Assembly: GCF_030020805.1 (NCBI RefSeq) | Contig: NZ_CP125098.1 | Coordinates: 1,468,001-1,532,000, forward strand | Direction: 5' to 3' | Length of the DNA stretch: 64,000 bases | Source: Paenibacillus sp. RC67 | Lineage (GTDB): Bacteria; Bacillota; Bacilli; Paenibacillales; NBRC-103111 | Shown here: positions 1 through 8,553 of the stretch, piece by piece | Layout: the number at the start of each line of letters is the position of its first letter | Position numbering within the stretch: the stretch's first letter is position 1 | Made by a program: the position numbers and the translations under genes | The notes under the pieces: generated by a model | What the model saw: only the letters and a program-made list of their open reading frames with translations | The model's database searches: none | What the model was told of the DNA's origin: nothing

Positions 1-186
1 TTAATGGGAGATTTGAATCGCCGACTCAAGAAATATAATGAAGCGGTCAAATGGTTCGGCAGAGTCATTAACGACAAGCGGATTATGGATGCTGCAATGA
101 TTAGAGCTTCCCGGGAACAATGGGCTGCTACCCGCGAGGAAATGCTTGCAGAGAGACTGGAGCTTCCTCAGGAAATGATGGAGTAA
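1..186 (+). CDS. C-terminal end of a DUF2225 family protein (partial)
   Basis: The open frame enters from the left edge and ends with TAA at 184-186, so only about 61 C-terminal residues are present. The segment NEAVKWFGRVIND followed by AAMIRASREQW resembles the end of Firmicute DUF2225 proteins, which begin with a zinc-ribbon-like part and finish with TPR-like helices. The function of that family is not known. The ATG at position 4 is internal rather than a start, because the frame is open to the edge and no ribosome site can be seen. A strong inverted repeat follows at 214-265. The family assignment rests on remembered similarity of this short stretch. Confidence 0.6.
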   Translation, partial: LMGDLNRRLKKYNEAVKWFGRVINDKRIMDAAMIRASREQWAATREEMLAERLELPQEMME

Positions 187-213
187 AGTAAAAATTAACA
201 TACATACGCAAAC

Positions 214-265
214 AAATAACGCATAATGCTCATTCTCAGGTTGAATGATCCATTATGCGTTATTT
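214..265. terminator. 15-bp inverted repeat between convergent genes
   Basis: Arms AAATAACGCATAATG (214-228) and CATTATGCGTTATTT (251-265) are perfectly complementary with a 22-base loop. The right arm contains the last codons and stop of the diguanylate cyclase on the opposite strand. The position between convergent genes and the A/T-rich bases of the stem fit a bidirectional terminator. Confidence 0.6.
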
Positions 266-1386
266 ATTGCCAGGGGTGGTTCGGTTATGTAAAACGTATG
301 GCGGTTCTTTCCATTGTTCTTGGAAATATAGAGCGCCTCATCCGCTTCAGAAATAATTCGCAGCAGATCATCCTTGCTGCTTCCAGAGACGGAGATGCCG
401 ATGGAAATCGTCGTAGGTGTCGAACAAGTACCTTGATACGGATGCGCTGCAACCGCATGGCACAGCCTTCGCGCGTATTGCTCTAGCTGGGGAAAGTCAA
501 CCGTATGGCTCATAACAATAAATTCTTCTCCGCCATACCGGGCTGCATAATCGCGCTCGTCTATTAGGGAGCGGAGCAGCTGCCCAACTTCACGAAGCAG
601 CTTGTCTCCCTGCAAATGGCCGAATGTATCATTGTATCGTTTGAAATTATCGATATCGATCATCATGATGGATATCGGTCTTTGCTGGAACGTATTTCGC
701 GCGATGCTCATGAAGCTTCGCAGATTCGGCAGTCCAGTAAGACCATCCTGATTGGCAAGCAGCTCAAAGCGGCGCTGCAGGATCATCGACCGGTTATCGT
801 CGTTGTACATCACAATCAATACTAGAATGGCCAGAACAGAAAGGGCCAGCATGATGAGGTGCGAAGCAATCAGACTGGGCGTCAATTCATACCGTAAGTA
901 AGCTTGAATGCCGAGACGGATGGCAGCCATGATCACGCAGATCTTAATTCCGTCTTGAAAAGGAATCATCGCATAACCGGAATCATGGTCTTTTTTATAA
1001 AACTGCGAGCTAACTATAGCCGGAAGAACCAAATCCTGCATAATCCGGACTAAACCAAGCGGCTCCCCGATATGAAAAATATACAAAGAAGGCAAGATGG
1101 CAGACAGCAGCGAAACAACCGAGCCAAACCGCAAACCGGCCATGATGATCGGTGCAAACCGCAAATCGGTTAATAAACTATCGTTTGGAAAAGGCTGGAG
1201 CATCATAACAATGCAGGCAATTCCCGTCAATAGGGAAGCGATGAGCATCGTATGTCGCTCCATGAACAGCCTATTTTTCAATTTTAAAGCTACATAGCTT
1301 AATGCAATCAAGGTGCAGGCGTGCGTAAAGGAAATATAGTACATGCGTCTTATTCCACTCCTGATCAGAGTCAGCATCCGCTGCAC
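253..1386 (-). CDS. membrane diguanylate cyclase (5TM-LYT sensor plus GGDEF domain)
   Basis: A 377-residue membrane protein predicted to make cyclic di-GMP from two GTP. About residues 1-205 form five to six hydrophobic helices like the LytS-type 5TM receptor domain. The C-terminal part (about 215-370) is a GGDEF domain with an intact active-site motif GGEEF near residues 285-289, preceded by DIDNFKRYND, which carries the metal-binding aspartate. No EF-hand, PAS or EAL domain is attached. It stands alone, converging on the DUF2225 gene. A c-di-GMP riboswitch and a chemotaxis receptor are found 33 kb away, so the cell does use this second messenger. An ATG starts the frame; no strong ribosome site is evident, so the exact start is less certain. 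Confidence 0.9.
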   Translation of the reverse strand: MQRMLTLIRSGIRRMYYISFTHACTLIALSYVALKLKNRLFMERHTMLIASLLTGIACIVMMLQPFPNDSLLTDLRFAPIIMAGLRFGSVVSLLSAILPSLYIFHIGEPLGLVRIMQDLVLPAIVSSQFYKKDHDSGYAMIPFQDGIKICVIMAAIRLGIQAYLRYELTPSLIASHLIMLALSVLAILVLIVMYNDDNRSMILQRRFELLANQDGLTGLPNLRSFMSIARNTFQQRPISIMMIDIDNFKRYNDTFGHLQGDKLLREVGQLLRSLIDERDYAARYGGEEFIVMSHTVDFPQLEQYARRLCHAVAAHPYQGTCSTPTTISIGISVSGSSKDDLLRIISEADEALYISKNNGKNRHTFYITEPPLAINNA

Positions 1387-1396
1387 GAACCTTCAT

Positions 1397-1636
1397 TCAG
1401 CGTCGATTTCTTAAAGGCTGATTGGAAAGCAAATAATCTTGATCGGCATCTACAATAGTTATTTTATTATGACAGCAGTTGAATACCAGCAGCTTCTTGG
1501 CTCCTTCAATAATTTCAAGCAAATCTTTTTTCTTGAAAGGAAGTAGTACATTAGACGCATTGCAAAAAGGACACTCATGGACATAAATATCCTGCTGAAT
1601 CTGCTCATAAGGCCATGTGTTTTGAAAAGGAATCAT
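1397..1636 (-). CDS. small CxxC protein of unknown function
   Basis: A 79-residue protein with a CPFCN motif and a later FNCCHNK, suggesting a small zinc-binding or redox-active knuckle. I do not recognise the family. The chosen start (MIPFQNTW) has AGGAG about ten bases upstream. A longer upstream extension of the frame would overlap the preceding gene and has no ribosome site. It lies 4 bp downstream of the YycC-like gene on the same strand, so the two are probably co-transcribed. The function is unknown. Confidence 0.65.
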   Translation of the reverse strand: MIPFQNTWPYEQIQQDIYVHECPFCNASNVLLPFKKKDLLEIIEGAKKLLVFNCCHNKITIVDADQDYLLSNQPLRNRR

Positions 1637-1640
1637 AAGC

Positions 1641-1820
1641 TTAAGACTCCTGTTTGGAGCTGTCATCATCTGTTTTATCGCTGGTGGAAGCGATTTTAGC
1701 AAGCTCGGCAAGCTTCTGTAATAAAATATGCTGGGGCATGTGCATGAGATGCTCCAAAGGAACGTTAAGCTGTTTGGCCAGTTTTTGTGCTGTTTCTGGC
1801 GAGATCTGTAATGGTTTCAT
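1641..1820 (-). CDS. yycC: YycC-like small protein
   Basis: A 59-residue protein beginning MKPLQISPE with the phrase HMPQHILLQKLAEL, which I recognise as typical of the Bacillus YycC-like family, a short conserved protein of unknown role. The start at 1820 is preceded by AGGAGTG at good spacing; an upstream in-frame codon at 1859 has no such site. The C-terminal tail is rich in Ser, Asp and Lys. It is the first gene of a two-gene unit with the CxxC protein. Confidence 0.65.
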   Translation of the reverse strand: MKPLQISPETAQKLAKQLNVPLEHLMHMPQHILLQKLAELAKIASTSDKTDDDSSKQES

Positions 1821-1978
1821 GTTGTCTTTCACTCCTGTCAATAGATCTATAGTCACCATTTAAACACACCCGCGATAACAATTCAACCAAAATTTGGTGG
1901 ATTTGCTATTTTGGGTTCCGCATTTTTTATGGTTTAATATGTATTGTATCTAATTTTGAGGAAAGGTGCGATGTTTGC

Positions 1979-3766
1979 ATGAAAACACCATTGCAGCAGA
2001 CATGGAATTTGGAGCGTTTTTTCCCAGGCGGAAGCGGATCCTCGGCGTTTCATGCTTTTTTGGAAGCACTTGAAAAAGATTTGAAGTCATTATCTACCAT
2101 TTTGGACGGGCTGCAAGCGCCTCAAGCTGCGGATACCTCCGTTTTGATGCCAGCACTAGATTTACTTCAATCGATCTTGAAAAAAATTAGGGAAGCGGAC
2201 TCGTTCGTTGGATGTCTTGCCGCTGAGAATCAGGCAGATAAAAAGTCCATCATACTAGCCGGTCGAATCAAGACGTTATCAGCCTCCTACGCATCGGAAC
2301 TGACCCGATTTGATCAAATATTAACGGAAATCCCGGATGAGGTGTGGGAGAAGCTTTTGGCGAGTACAGAGCTTCAGAATGTTGCTTTTCCGTTGACAGA
2401 ACGTCGCGAGCAGGCTGCAGACAAACTGCCTCCGGAGCAGGAAGCTCTTGTCAATGATCTGGCTATCGACGGCTATCACGGCTGGGGAGAAGCATATAAT
2501 ACGACAGTGAGCAAATTCCGGGTCCCATGGGAAGAGAATGGAGAAACTTTGGAGCTATCTGCGGGTCAAGCCGCTAACCGGATGCACAGCGCAGATCGGT
2601 CTGTACGTCAGCGATTATTCGAGCTTTGGGAGAAGCAGTGGGGAGAGCACGCTGATTATTGCGCCGATGCGCTGAACCATTTGGCAGGCTTTCGGTTGAA
2701 ACTCTACGAACGCCGTGGATGGGATACGATACATAAGGAACCGCTAGCCATTAACCGGATGTCCAAAGAAACGCTGGATTCGATGTGGGGAGTTATCGAT
2801 CGGAGCAAGGGAATCTTCGTTCAATATTTGGAGCGCAAGGCTAAGCTGCTCGGAATAGAGAAGCTGAGCTGGTATGACGTGGATGCTCCTGTGGGTGAAG
2901 GCAGCAAGCATTTCAGCTATGATGAAGGAGCTCAGCTGATTGTTGAGCAGTTCCGACGCTTCAGTCCGAAGATGGCCGATTTTGCCGTTATGGCGTTCGA
3001 GAAAGGCTGGATCGAAGCGGAGGATCGTCCAGGCAAGAGACCTGGGGGATTCTGCACCTCGTTCCCAATCGCCAAAGAAACTCGTATTTTCATGACCTAC
3101 GCGGGCACAGCATCGAACGTGGCTACACTCGCTCACGAGCTGGGTCATGGGTATCATCAGCATGTCATGAATGATCTGCCTGCCTTGGCGCAGGAATATG
3201 CGATGAATGTAGCGGAGACAGCTTCAACCTTCGCGGAGATGGTAGTCGCCGATGCGGCTGTCAAGGGCGCTGCAACGGAAGAAGAGCGTCTCACGCTGCT
3301 TGAAGACAAGATTCAACGCTCGGTGGCCTTCTATATGAATATCCATGCTCGGTTCTTGTTTGAAACGCGGTTCTATGAAGAGCGAGCCAAAGGAATCGTT
3401 AGCGTGGAGCGTCTTAATGAACTGATGATAGAGGCTCAGAAGGAAGGGTACAGCCAAGCCCTTGAAGAGTATCACCCGCATTTCTGGGCTTCGAAGCTGC
3501 ATTTTTACATCACGGAAGTACCATTTTACAATTTCCCGTATACGTTCGGGTACATGTTTAGCTCTGGTATCTACGCAGAGGCGCTGCGACAAGGAGAGGC
3601 ATTCGAGGATAAATATATCGCCATGCTGCGCGATACGGGCAGTATGACGGTAGAAGAGCTTGCCCAAAAGCATTTGGGTGTCGATCTGCGCCAACCCGAT
3701 TTCTGGCAGCGTGCGATGGATTTATCTGTCGAGGATGTCAAAGCGTTTATGAGCTTAACCGAATAA
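1979..3766 (+). CDS. pepF: oligoendopeptidase F (M3 family metallopeptidase)
   Basis: A 595-residue cytosolic zinc peptidase of the PepF/M3B type that trims oligopeptides. The zinc motif HELGH is at about residues 386-390 (LAHELGHGYHQH), followed some 25 residues later by NVAETASTFAEM, which carries the third zinc ligand. The N-terminal half is helical, as expected for the family, and the length is normal. The ATG at 1979 follows AGGAAAGG; an ATG eight bases earlier runs straight into a stop. The gene is a single unit with a strong bidirectional terminator about 55 bp after its stop. Nothing looks damaged. Confidence 0.93.
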   Translation: MKTPLQQTWNLERFFPGGSGSSAFHAFLEALEKDLKSLSTILDGLQAPQAADTSVLMPALDLLQSILKKIREADSFVGCLAAENQADKKSIILAGRIKTLSASYASELTRFDQILTEIPDEVWEKLLASTELQNVAFPLTERREQAADKLPPEQEALVNDLAIDGYHGWGEAYNTTVSKFRVPWEENGETLELSAGQAANRMHSADRSVRQRLFELWEKQWGEHADYCADALNHLAGFRLKLYERRGWDTIHKEPLAINRMSKETLDSMWGVIDRSKGIFVQYLERKAKLLGIEKLSWYDVDAPVGEGSKHFSYDEGAQLIVEQFRRFSPKMADFAVMAFEKGWIEAEDRPGKRPGGFCTSFPIAKETRIFMTYAGTASNVATLAHELGHGYHQHVMNDLPALAQEYAMNVAETASTFAEMVVADAAVKGAATEEERLTLLEDKIQRSVAFYMNIHARFLFETRFYEERAKGIVSVERLNELMIEAQKEGYSQALEEYHPHFWASKLHFYITEVPFYNFPYTFGYMFSSGIYAEALRQGEAFEDKYIAMLRDTGSMTVEELAQKHLGVDLRQPDFWQRAMDLSVEDVKAFMSLTE

Positions 3767-3822
3767 ACTTGAGATACTGCCGGTGAGATAGGCTGGCTAG
3801 GCAGGCATCCGCATCAAAAAAA

Positions 3823-3845
3823 GCCGGGGACATTTGCGCCCCGGC
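3823..3845. terminator. bidirectional rho-independent terminator
   Basis: GCCGGGG (3823-3829) pairs with CCCCGGC (3839-3845) across a nine-base loop. A-rich bases precede it and T-rich bases follow it, so it can serve both pepF and the opposing chemotaxis receptor. Confidence 0.85.
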
Positions 3846-3884
3846 CTTTCTGTCCACCCTCAATTAGGGTTGGAAGGTATGTAG

Positions 3885-5144
3885 TTATAATTTGAACACT
3901 TGCATGGTTTGCTGCAATCGAGTGACCAGCTTGGTCATTTGCTCAGACTGTTCAACAATCACCTGTACTTCGTTAATTTGATCATTCATGGAGGCAGATA
4001 CCTGTTCGGTACCGGCAGCAGACTGCTGGGTTATCGCCGAGATGCTTTCCATCGTGCCTGAGATACGTTGCGCGCTATCCAGCATTTGTTCGCTTTCTCG
4101 AGCAAAGGAAGCGATTTGCTCTGAGATGAATTTGACGCTATGTACGATTTCACCGAAGACCGTTTCTGTTTCCAGGATCAATTGCGTTTGCTGAGAAACG
4201 ATTTGTTCGTTTTCAGCCATATGGGTCAGAGCTTGACGGATGCCTTGTTCAATGCCTTTTACCAGTTGGAATACTTCCTTGGTCGAGGTTGTCGATTCTT
4301 CCGCGAGCTTGCGAACTTCTTGGGCTACAACGGCAAAGCCTTTTCCATGTTCACCTGCTCTTGCAGCTTCTATAGAGGCGTTTAACGAGAGCAGATTGGT
4401 TTGCTCTGCGATATCCGAGATCGTCCTTGTTATTTGAGAAATGCCGTTGGCTTGCTGTGCGAGTAGATCAATCGTTTGCGAGACATTAGCCGTCGCAGTA
4501 ACGTTGCGTTTCATGCCTTCGCTTTGCGATTCAACGGACTGCATTCCTTTTTCAACAAGAGATAGCATTTGTCCGGAATGGGAATCCATATCTTTGGTGG
4601 AGGTTGTGTAGGCGGTGACTTTTTGCTCGATGTCTTTGGTTGCTACGGAAATGCCCGAAATCTCCTCCGATATTTGATTAGCACCGGATGCTAGCTCATT
4701 AGAGGAAATAGCGACTTGCTCGAGCACGGTTTTCAAGTTCTCATTCTTCAGGAAAATATCGCGGCTTGAATCGAAGACATGCTTCGACATATTGCCGGTA
4801 TCCTGCAAAATATCGCGGAGTTTGTCCATCATTTTGTTGAAGGCTGTACCGAGCTCACCCAGAGCGTCGTCTGTTTGAACGTGTATTTTTTGGGAAAAGT
4901 CTCCTTTGGATACGTTCAAAGCGACTCGAGAAATCGTATTAACCGGGTCTGTAAGCGTTCTCTCAAACCAGCTTATAAAAGGGAAGCTTAGCCCAATCAT
5001 CAAGATGAGAAACGAAATACCTGCAATAAGATGCTCTGAAGTTTGAATGATGACAATCAGCAATGCGATGGAATAAATGGTAACCAGCGTGTAGCAGCCG
5101 AACTGCAGTTTCTTTTTAAATGACAAGGCTTGTATCCAGTTCAT
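3885..5144 (-). CDS. methyl-accepting chemotaxis protein without a periplasmic sensor domain
   Basis: A 419-residue receptor-like protein. Two closely spaced hydrophobic helices (about 15-60) leave almost no extracellular loop. They are followed by a HAMP segment (about 60-115) and a long coiled-coil signalling domain whose hairpin tip is around [20 protein letters not shown] and [20 protein letters not shown]. It should bind CheA/CheW, but any sensing would be through the membrane or cytoplasm. The second Met (5144) is preferred because GAAGGGG then sits nine bases upstream; the first Met at 5150 is too close to it. It is a single gene, convergent with pepF. Confidence 0.88.
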   Translation of the reverse strand: MNWIQALSFKKKLQFGCYTLVTIYSIALLIVIIQTSEHLIAGISFLILMIGLSFPFISWFERTLTDPVNTISRVALNVSKGDFSQKIHVQTDDALGELGTAFNKMMDKLRDILQDTGNMSKHVFDSSRDIFLKNENLKTVLEQVAISSNELASGANQISEEISGISVATKDIEQKVTAYTTSTKDMDSHSGQMLSLVEKGMQSVESQSEGMKRNVTATANVSQTIDLLAQQANGISQITRTISDIAEQTNLLSLNASIEAARAGEHGKGFAVVAQEVRKLAEESTTSTKEVFQLVKGIEQGIRQALTHMAENEQIVSQQTQLILETETVFGEIVHSVKFISEQIASFARESEQMLDSAQRISGTMESISAITQQSAAGTEQVSASMNDQINEVQVIVEQSEQMTKLVTRLQQTMQVFKL

Positions 5145-5374
5145 CAGCATGTCCCCTTCAGGAATGAAATGTTAAAATCTTACTATGATGCATTATATCA
5201 CCCAAAAGTACCATGGTCTATAGAATATGTCCTAGTGTTTTTCTTGAAAATAGGGTATATAGAACGAGAGAAATGTGACCTGATAACATCTTCTCTTGGG
5301 AATATGCCAAAAGTCACAATGTTGTGGAGTATCACGGCTTTTTAGCTTACTAGCTTATTGGGGAGGAATCAAAA

Positions 5375-5767
5375 ATGATTACAATTGAAGGCATTCATCA
5401 TGTCAGTATTTGCGTACGGGATTTGGAACGGGCGAAGACTTTTTATAAGGAAATTATCGGGCTTCAAGAAATGGAGCGCCCGCCATTTGATTTTCCAGGT
5501 GCGTGGTATGCTTTAGGCCCTAATGGCCAGCAGCTCCATCTCATCGTTCATAATGGAGAGACCTTGAGGGAAGGCGACATTCATACTCGCGACGGGCATT
5601 TTGCTATTCGTGTACGCAGTTATTCGGAAACCATCCAATGGTTGAAGCAAAAAGGGATTCCACATGAAGCAAGGCCTCACCCGAAAGCCGGATTTCCGCA
5701 AATTTACGTGTTGGATCCGGACCGGAATATGATTGAACTGAATGCGGAAACGTGTGACGAGTTATAA
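5375..5767 (+). CDS. VOC family (glyoxalase/bleomycin-resistance fold) protein
   Basis: A 130-residue single vicinal-oxygen-chelate module. It starts GIHHVSICVRDLERAKTFY, has an internal repeat beginning DGHFAIRVRSY and ends DPDRNMIELN, so candidate metal ligands (His near 8-9, His near 72 and Glu near 122) are present. Members act as glyoxalases, dioxygenases or antibiotic-binding proteins, and the substrate cannot be told from the sequence. GGGGAGGAATC precedes the ATG. It stands alone between the receptor and an unknown gene. Confidence 0.85.
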   Translation: MITIEGIHHVSICVRDLERAKTFYKEIIGLQEMERPPFDFPGAWYALGPNGQQLHLIVHNGETLREGDIHTRDGHFAIRVRSYSETIQWLKQKGIPHEARPHPKAGFPQIYVLDPDRNMIELNAETCDEL

Positions 5768-6011
5768 AAAATATGGCTCTAAATGAGTCGCACTTTCCCT
5801 TCGAATCGGTTAGAAAACACGATTACAGCAGGCAATCGCCGTCAGGTGCTTGTCTGTTTGTGTTGTATTTTGTAGAACTATGGGAACTTTTCAGAAAATT
5901 GTAATTTATTGTTGATTAACACTTAAATTTTACATATAATAGGGCTACAGCACTAGAATTACATAAAGTTTTCTTTATTTTATTACAAACGAACTAGATA
6001 GGAGGATGTTG

Positions 6012-6392
6012 ATGATTTTAGAAAATGTACCTTTAGCCAGACAGCTGGAATTTGTTTTCCGTGAGATTAGGGAGGAGCTAGCTCATCTGACTTCAGGGAC
6101 GGTCTTTGTGCAAATCCGCAACAATGTAATCGGTAAATTCGGGGTTAGGGCATTTCCAGTAGAGAGTAAAGGGAACCATTTGGAAGTTATGGACTCGGGC
6201 TTATCGGAGGTCCATGTGCAATCGTTTCGTCAAACGGCAATGGAGTCTCTGAAGTTGAAAAGATGGACGCACGGAGAAATATTGTTCGAATTCGCGATGA
6301 AGAAGAATACGCTTTGCACTAGTGTTGCCTTTGAATCGAATTACAATATGGCGAGCATAGTTGCTGATGCGGACAAAAAACGTAAAATTTAG
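6012..6392 (+). CDS. hypothetical protein of 126 residues
   Basis: I do not recognise the family. The protein is mixed alpha/beta with no signal peptide or membrane segment and has a charged C-terminus (DADKKRKI). The start at 6012 is chosen because GGAGG is six bases upstream; the ATG at 6006 abuts that site. Upstream is an A/T-rich region of about 240 bp with no other gene. It is followed at a distance by the convergent SASP gene. Confidence 0.6.
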   Translation: MILENVPLARQLEFVFREIREELAHLTSGTVFVQIRNNVIGKFGVRAFPVESKGNHLEVMDSGLSEVHVQSFRQTAMESLKLKRWTHGEILFEFAMKKNTLCTSVAFESNYNMASIVADADKKRKI

Positions 6393-6564
6393 TTTTCTTT
6401 TGTATGATGTATATGACTAAAAACCGATATCCAATTCGATTTTGCACTTTATTCCTTATTCCTTATTTCATTTAATTTGTTTTTCTAATATCGGTTTCCC
6501 TGCTGGCAGCTGTCGTCGGCGGGGTTTTTCATTATGAGGTGAGGCATAGTGAACAAAACATAAA

Positions 6565-6593
6565 AAGGGGCAGCTCTGTAGGAGTCGCCCCTT
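6565..6593 (-). terminator. terminator of the SASP gene
   Basis: AAGGGGC (6565-6571) pairs with GCCCCTT (6587-6593). On the minus strand the stem is followed by a T run, and it lies about 25 bp after the SASP stop codon. Confidence 0.8.
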
Positions 6594-6615
6594 GTGTAAG
6601 TATGGAAGTGAATCA

Positions 6616-6843
6616 TTATCTTGTGAACTTGCCTGCCAATTGCTGTTCAGCGATTTGAACAAGACGACGAGTGATGTGGCCACCGATTGCACCAGTGTCA
6701 CGAGTTGCCATGAAACCATAGTAACCGTCTTGAGGAATTTGAATTCCCAATTCTTGTGCCACTTCATACTTCAGTTGATCCAAAGCTTGGGAAGCTTGCG
6801 GTACCACTAAAGCATTGCTGCTGCGGGATTGTCCTTGTGCCAT
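6616..6843 (-). CDS. alpha/beta-type small acid-soluble spore protein
   Basis: A 75-residue protein of the SASP alpha/beta family, which coats and protects DNA in the spore core and is degraded at germination. The family features are clear: KYEVAQELGIQI (containing the germination-protease cleavage region) and GAIGGHITRRLVQIAEQQL. The start MAQGQS has GGAGGTG six bases upstream; the earlier GTG overlaps the ribosome site. A near-identical paralogue lies at 18106-18330. Expression is expected from a forespore sigma-G promoter, which I did not resolve with confidence. Confidence 0.95.
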   Translation of the reverse strand: MAQGQSRSSNALVVPQASQALDQLKYEVAQELGIQIPQDGYYGFMATRDTGAIGGHITRRLVQIAEQQLAGKFTR

Positions 6844-7035
6844 TGTAATCACCTCCGTTCACTAGGTAGTATGTACCAAAAGTTAAATTATACGCACGAA
6901 ATAATTGGAAATTTATAGCAGCGTTATATGCCGCAAATGGGATGCTTCTATACAAGTGTTTCTCGTTTTTTTATAATGAAGAGACTTACAAAAGGCAACG
7001 TAGCAAATGCTTTGGCAGCGAGAGGAGAGAGACGT

Positions 7036-7515
7036 ATGTTTGAATTGACGTATAATGGATGGTCATGGGATTCGGATTTGCAAATTATTCAAGCGGATGT
7101 CAAGCTGGAAATAGACGGGGAAGTACTTATAGATGAACCGTTGTGCGTGGACGTCGGTCTGCCGGCTTTGCTGCTCAGCACAAGATCCGATGTGGAGCCC
7201 AATCGTTGGTCTGCTCCAGATAGGTGGCAATGTATTCCGTTTTTTTGCTGCGGCTGCGGTGATCCGGAATGCAGAGCTTACTCTTTTCGTGTAAAGCATA
7301 TGGGAGACGGAACGCTGGAGTTGACGGAATTGGAGGAGCGAGAGCAGGAGTCTTCTAAGGAGCTTGGCTTATACAGCGTATCAGCTGATTCGTATAAAGA
7401 ACAAGTCGTTGCTATTGCAAAAAAGTATTTAGATTTCGTGGAAGGCTTGGATTACCGGCCCTATTTCGCTGATACGGTTAAGGTGATCCGTGAGCTGTTG
7501 ACAGCAGATCCGTGA
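7036..7515 (+). CDS. hypothetical Cys-rich protein of 159 residues
   Basis: I do not recognise the family. A cluster FFCCGCGDPECRAYSF near residues 72-87 has four cysteines and may bind zinc. The rest is mixed alpha/beta and acidic, with no signal peptide. The start at 7036 has GAGGAG upstream; the longer frame back to 6928 lacks a site and has an unlikely N-terminus. It converges on the AraC-family gene about 80 bp downstream. Confidence 0.6.
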   Translation: MFELTYNGWSWDSDLQIIQADVKLEIDGEVLIDEPLCVDVGLPALLLSTRSDVEPNRWSAPDRWQCIPFFCCGCGDPECRAYSFRVKHMGDGTLELTELEEREQESSKELGLYSVSADSYKEQVVAIAKKYLDFVEGLDYRPYFADTVKVIRELLTADP

Positions 7516-7596
7516 GCAGAAACATTGATAAAGGCGGCATTCGTCTTACCAACCATAATCGGCGAGATGAATGCGGTCGTCAGGCCAACTCTACAA

Positions 7597-8448
7597 CTAC
7601 ATAGATTGCATCGATTTCATCTTTCTTCTGAAGGTAGCTGGAGGACAGCCGTAGAACGAAGTGAATTGGCGTGTAAAATAAAACGGGTTGTTGAATCCTA
7701 CCTCTGCGGCGATTTCCGCAATAGACAGAGGGGTGAGCTCCAGCCTTTTTTTGGCGTGCTGCAAACGAATTCGTATAAGCATTTCCATGACGGATTCACC
7801 CGTCTGTTTCTTGAATAAATGAGCGAAGCGGGAAGGAGACAGATTGACTTGTGAGGCTAAGGAAGCTATGGTAAAAGGCTTATAATATTGCTGGGACAGC
7901 AAATCGAGCGTTTCCTGAACGCGAGGGTCGATGTTTTGCAGCTTGACGGCACGGCTGCTCGCAATGAGAAGCAGTACTTCTTCCAATGCATTAGTAGCTA
8001 GGCGCTCCGCGAAAGGTCCTGTCTCAAGATTGTACTGTATCAGACTGGAAAAAGCGGAGGAAATCCGCATATTCATTAGCTCCGTATCGATACGCGCCCA
8101 TTTAATGCCTTTGATCGCTTCCGGCAGCTGCAGCAGAGGCATCCATTCTTCCCGGGGGATGAAATGGCACCAATAAAACTGCCAGATCTCATTTTCGGAG
8201 GTTGCATAGTAATGAGGCGTTCCGGGCGTAATAATGCTGATCTCTCCTTGAGCACACTCATGCGACTCGCTTCCGTTATGGAAAATACCTTTTCCAGAGC
8301 ATGTATACGTTAAGTAAAAATCCTCAGTTCCCTTGGACCTTGTGACTTTGTAGCCATGAGGCCGCTTGTAGCGATCCGAAATTAATATCCCCGGCACGGT
8401 AGTCAAATTCTCATTAGCAGTATTGTGCAAAAAGCTAGCCATATCCAT
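7597..8448 (-). CDS. AraC-family transcriptional regulator
   Basis: About 283 residues with an N-terminal cupin-like ligand-binding part (about 20-150, including ITPGTPHYYAT) and a C-terminal pair of helix-turn-helix motifs (about 185-280: FTIASLASQVNLSPSRFAHLFKKQ and LSIAEIAAEVGFNNPFYFTRQF). Such proteins usually activate sugar-use genes on binding a carbohydrate. It is divergent from the sugar-binding lipoprotein gene and close to the rhamnogalacturonan lyase, so pectin-derived sugars are the likely signal (inference). Several Met codons follow the AGGGGGG site; I chose the second one. Confidence 0.9.
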   Translation of the reverse strand: MDMASFLHNTANENLTTVPGILISDRYKRPHGYKVTRSKGTEDFYLTYTCSGKGIFHNGSESHECAQGEISIITPGTPHYYATSENEIWQFYWCHFIPREEWMPLLQLPEAIKGIKWARIDTELMNMRISSAFSSLIQYNLETGPFAERLATNALEEVLLLIASSRAVKLQNIDPRVQETLDLLSQQYYKPFTIASLASQVNLSPSRFAHLFKKQTGESVMEMLIRIRLQHAKKRLELTPLSIAEIAAEVGFNNPFYFTRQFTSFYGCPPATFRRKMKSMQSM

Positions 8449-8553
8449 CATTTCCCCCCTTTTACGTGTATATTATAATGAACTCAAAAGCAAATCAATA
8501 CATTCAAAAAAAATCGGGTAAAAAATGTATCCGTTTACAGGGGGTAAGACCGT